Assembly: GCA_900554745.1 (NCBI GenBank)
Contig: USIU01000088.1
Span: forward strand, 1-5,498
DNA length: 5,498 nt
Direction of reading: 5' to 3'
Source of the DNA: an uncultured Leuconostoc sp.
Lineage (GTDB): Bacteria > Bacillota > Bacilli > Lactobacillales > Lactobacillaceae
Below the pieces are notes generated by a model. That model ran no database searches. It was not told the DNA's origin and worked only from the letters and a program-made list of their open reading frames with translations. Each line of letters starts with the position of its first letter. Positions within the stretch are counted from its first letter, which is position 1. Below, in pieces: positions 5,372 through 5,498 of the stretch. The position numbers were made by a program, and so were the translations under genes.

Positions 5372-5498
5372 GTGTTTATTGTACCACCCAAACTCACGAC
5401 GCGACCAACGCTCAAAGCCACGAGCTGGGGTTCATGGAAGGTATAAGTTGGGTATTCTTGTTGCAAGGCTTGCTGATATAAACGTAACTGACCACGAT
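5368..5498 (-). CDS. C-terminal tail of an unrecognised protein, cut by window edge
   Basis: One minus-strand frame is open from the edge (first full codon at 5496) for 42 residues, ending at a TGA (5370-5368) that overlaps the rhomboid ATG by four bases (ATGA). The residues begin RGQLRLYQQALQQEYP and end in LSVGRVVSLGGTINT. The other two frames on this strand hit stops. The overlap geometry matches the one at the rhomboid-yqgQ junction, which supports a real gene in the same operon. In related bacteria a 5-formyltetrahydrofolate cyclo-ligase often precedes the rhomboid, but I see no C-terminal signature of that enzyme here, so no function is assigned. Confidence 0.6.
   Translation of the reverse strand, partial: RGQLRLYQQALQQEYPTYTFHEPQLVALSVGRVVSLGGTINT

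Noticed and set aside
5372..5498. 5-formyltetrahydrofolate cyclo-ligase by gene order
   Set aside because: Order alone suggests it, but the visible 42 residues show no C-terminal motif of that family.

Overview
The window looks like chromosome from a lactic acid bacterium of the Weissella/Leuconostoc type. The evidence is the gene order rhomboid protease - yqgQ - ROK glucokinase (the Firmicute yqgP-yqgQ-glcK arrangement), a moderate GC content judged by eye, TTG start use, CcpA-type (cre) sequence, and protein signatures close to Lactobacillales families. The genus is an inference. Every gene I can support lies on the minus strand, so transcription runs from high to low coordinates.

Region 5498 to 3317 (housekeeping and sugar metabolism): the window opens with the C-terminal tail of an unrecognised protein. 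Its stop overlaps by 4 bases (ATGA) the start of a GluP/YqgP-type rhomboid membrane protease. The rhomboid frame is otherwise intact over 229 codons but carries an in-frame TAG at codon 61, where the family usually has tryptophan, so it is annotated as a nonsense-mutated pseudogene (or sequencing error). Its stop overlaps the start of yqgQ (DUF910), again by ATGA. The ROK glucokinase follows after 94 bases that hold a promoter with an extended -10 and a cre-like site over the -35. A strong hairpin terminator ends the glucokinase unit. The glucokinase start is unusual: its only good Shine-Dalgarno is best placed for a six-codon out-of-frame ORF that ends in an ATGA overlap with an in-frame glucokinase ATG.

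Region 3316 to 940 (methionine aminopeptidase plus glycan genes): map has its own -10 box and is followed at 15 bases by a small sugar-1-phosphate transferase (monotopic PGT, WbaP/EpsE family, TTG start). A DUF4422 putative glycosyltransferase follows at 24 bases. A hairpin with many G-U pairs and a U tract terminates this unit; the DUF4422 stop codon sits in its loop.

Region 939 to 1: glf (UDP-galactopyranose mutase) has a TATAAT box so close to its ATG that the transcript may be leaderless. Its last ~90-100 codons lie outside the window. Together the phosphoglycosyltransferase, DUF4422 protein and Glf suggest a galactofuranose-containing surface polysaccharide. No flippase, polymerase or chain-length regulator lies in the window.

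I saw no RNA genes, CRISPR arrays, insertion sequences or attachment sites, and no wholly new system. The most unusual observations are the rhomboid nonsense codon, the glucokinase leader arrangement and the possibly leaderless glf.
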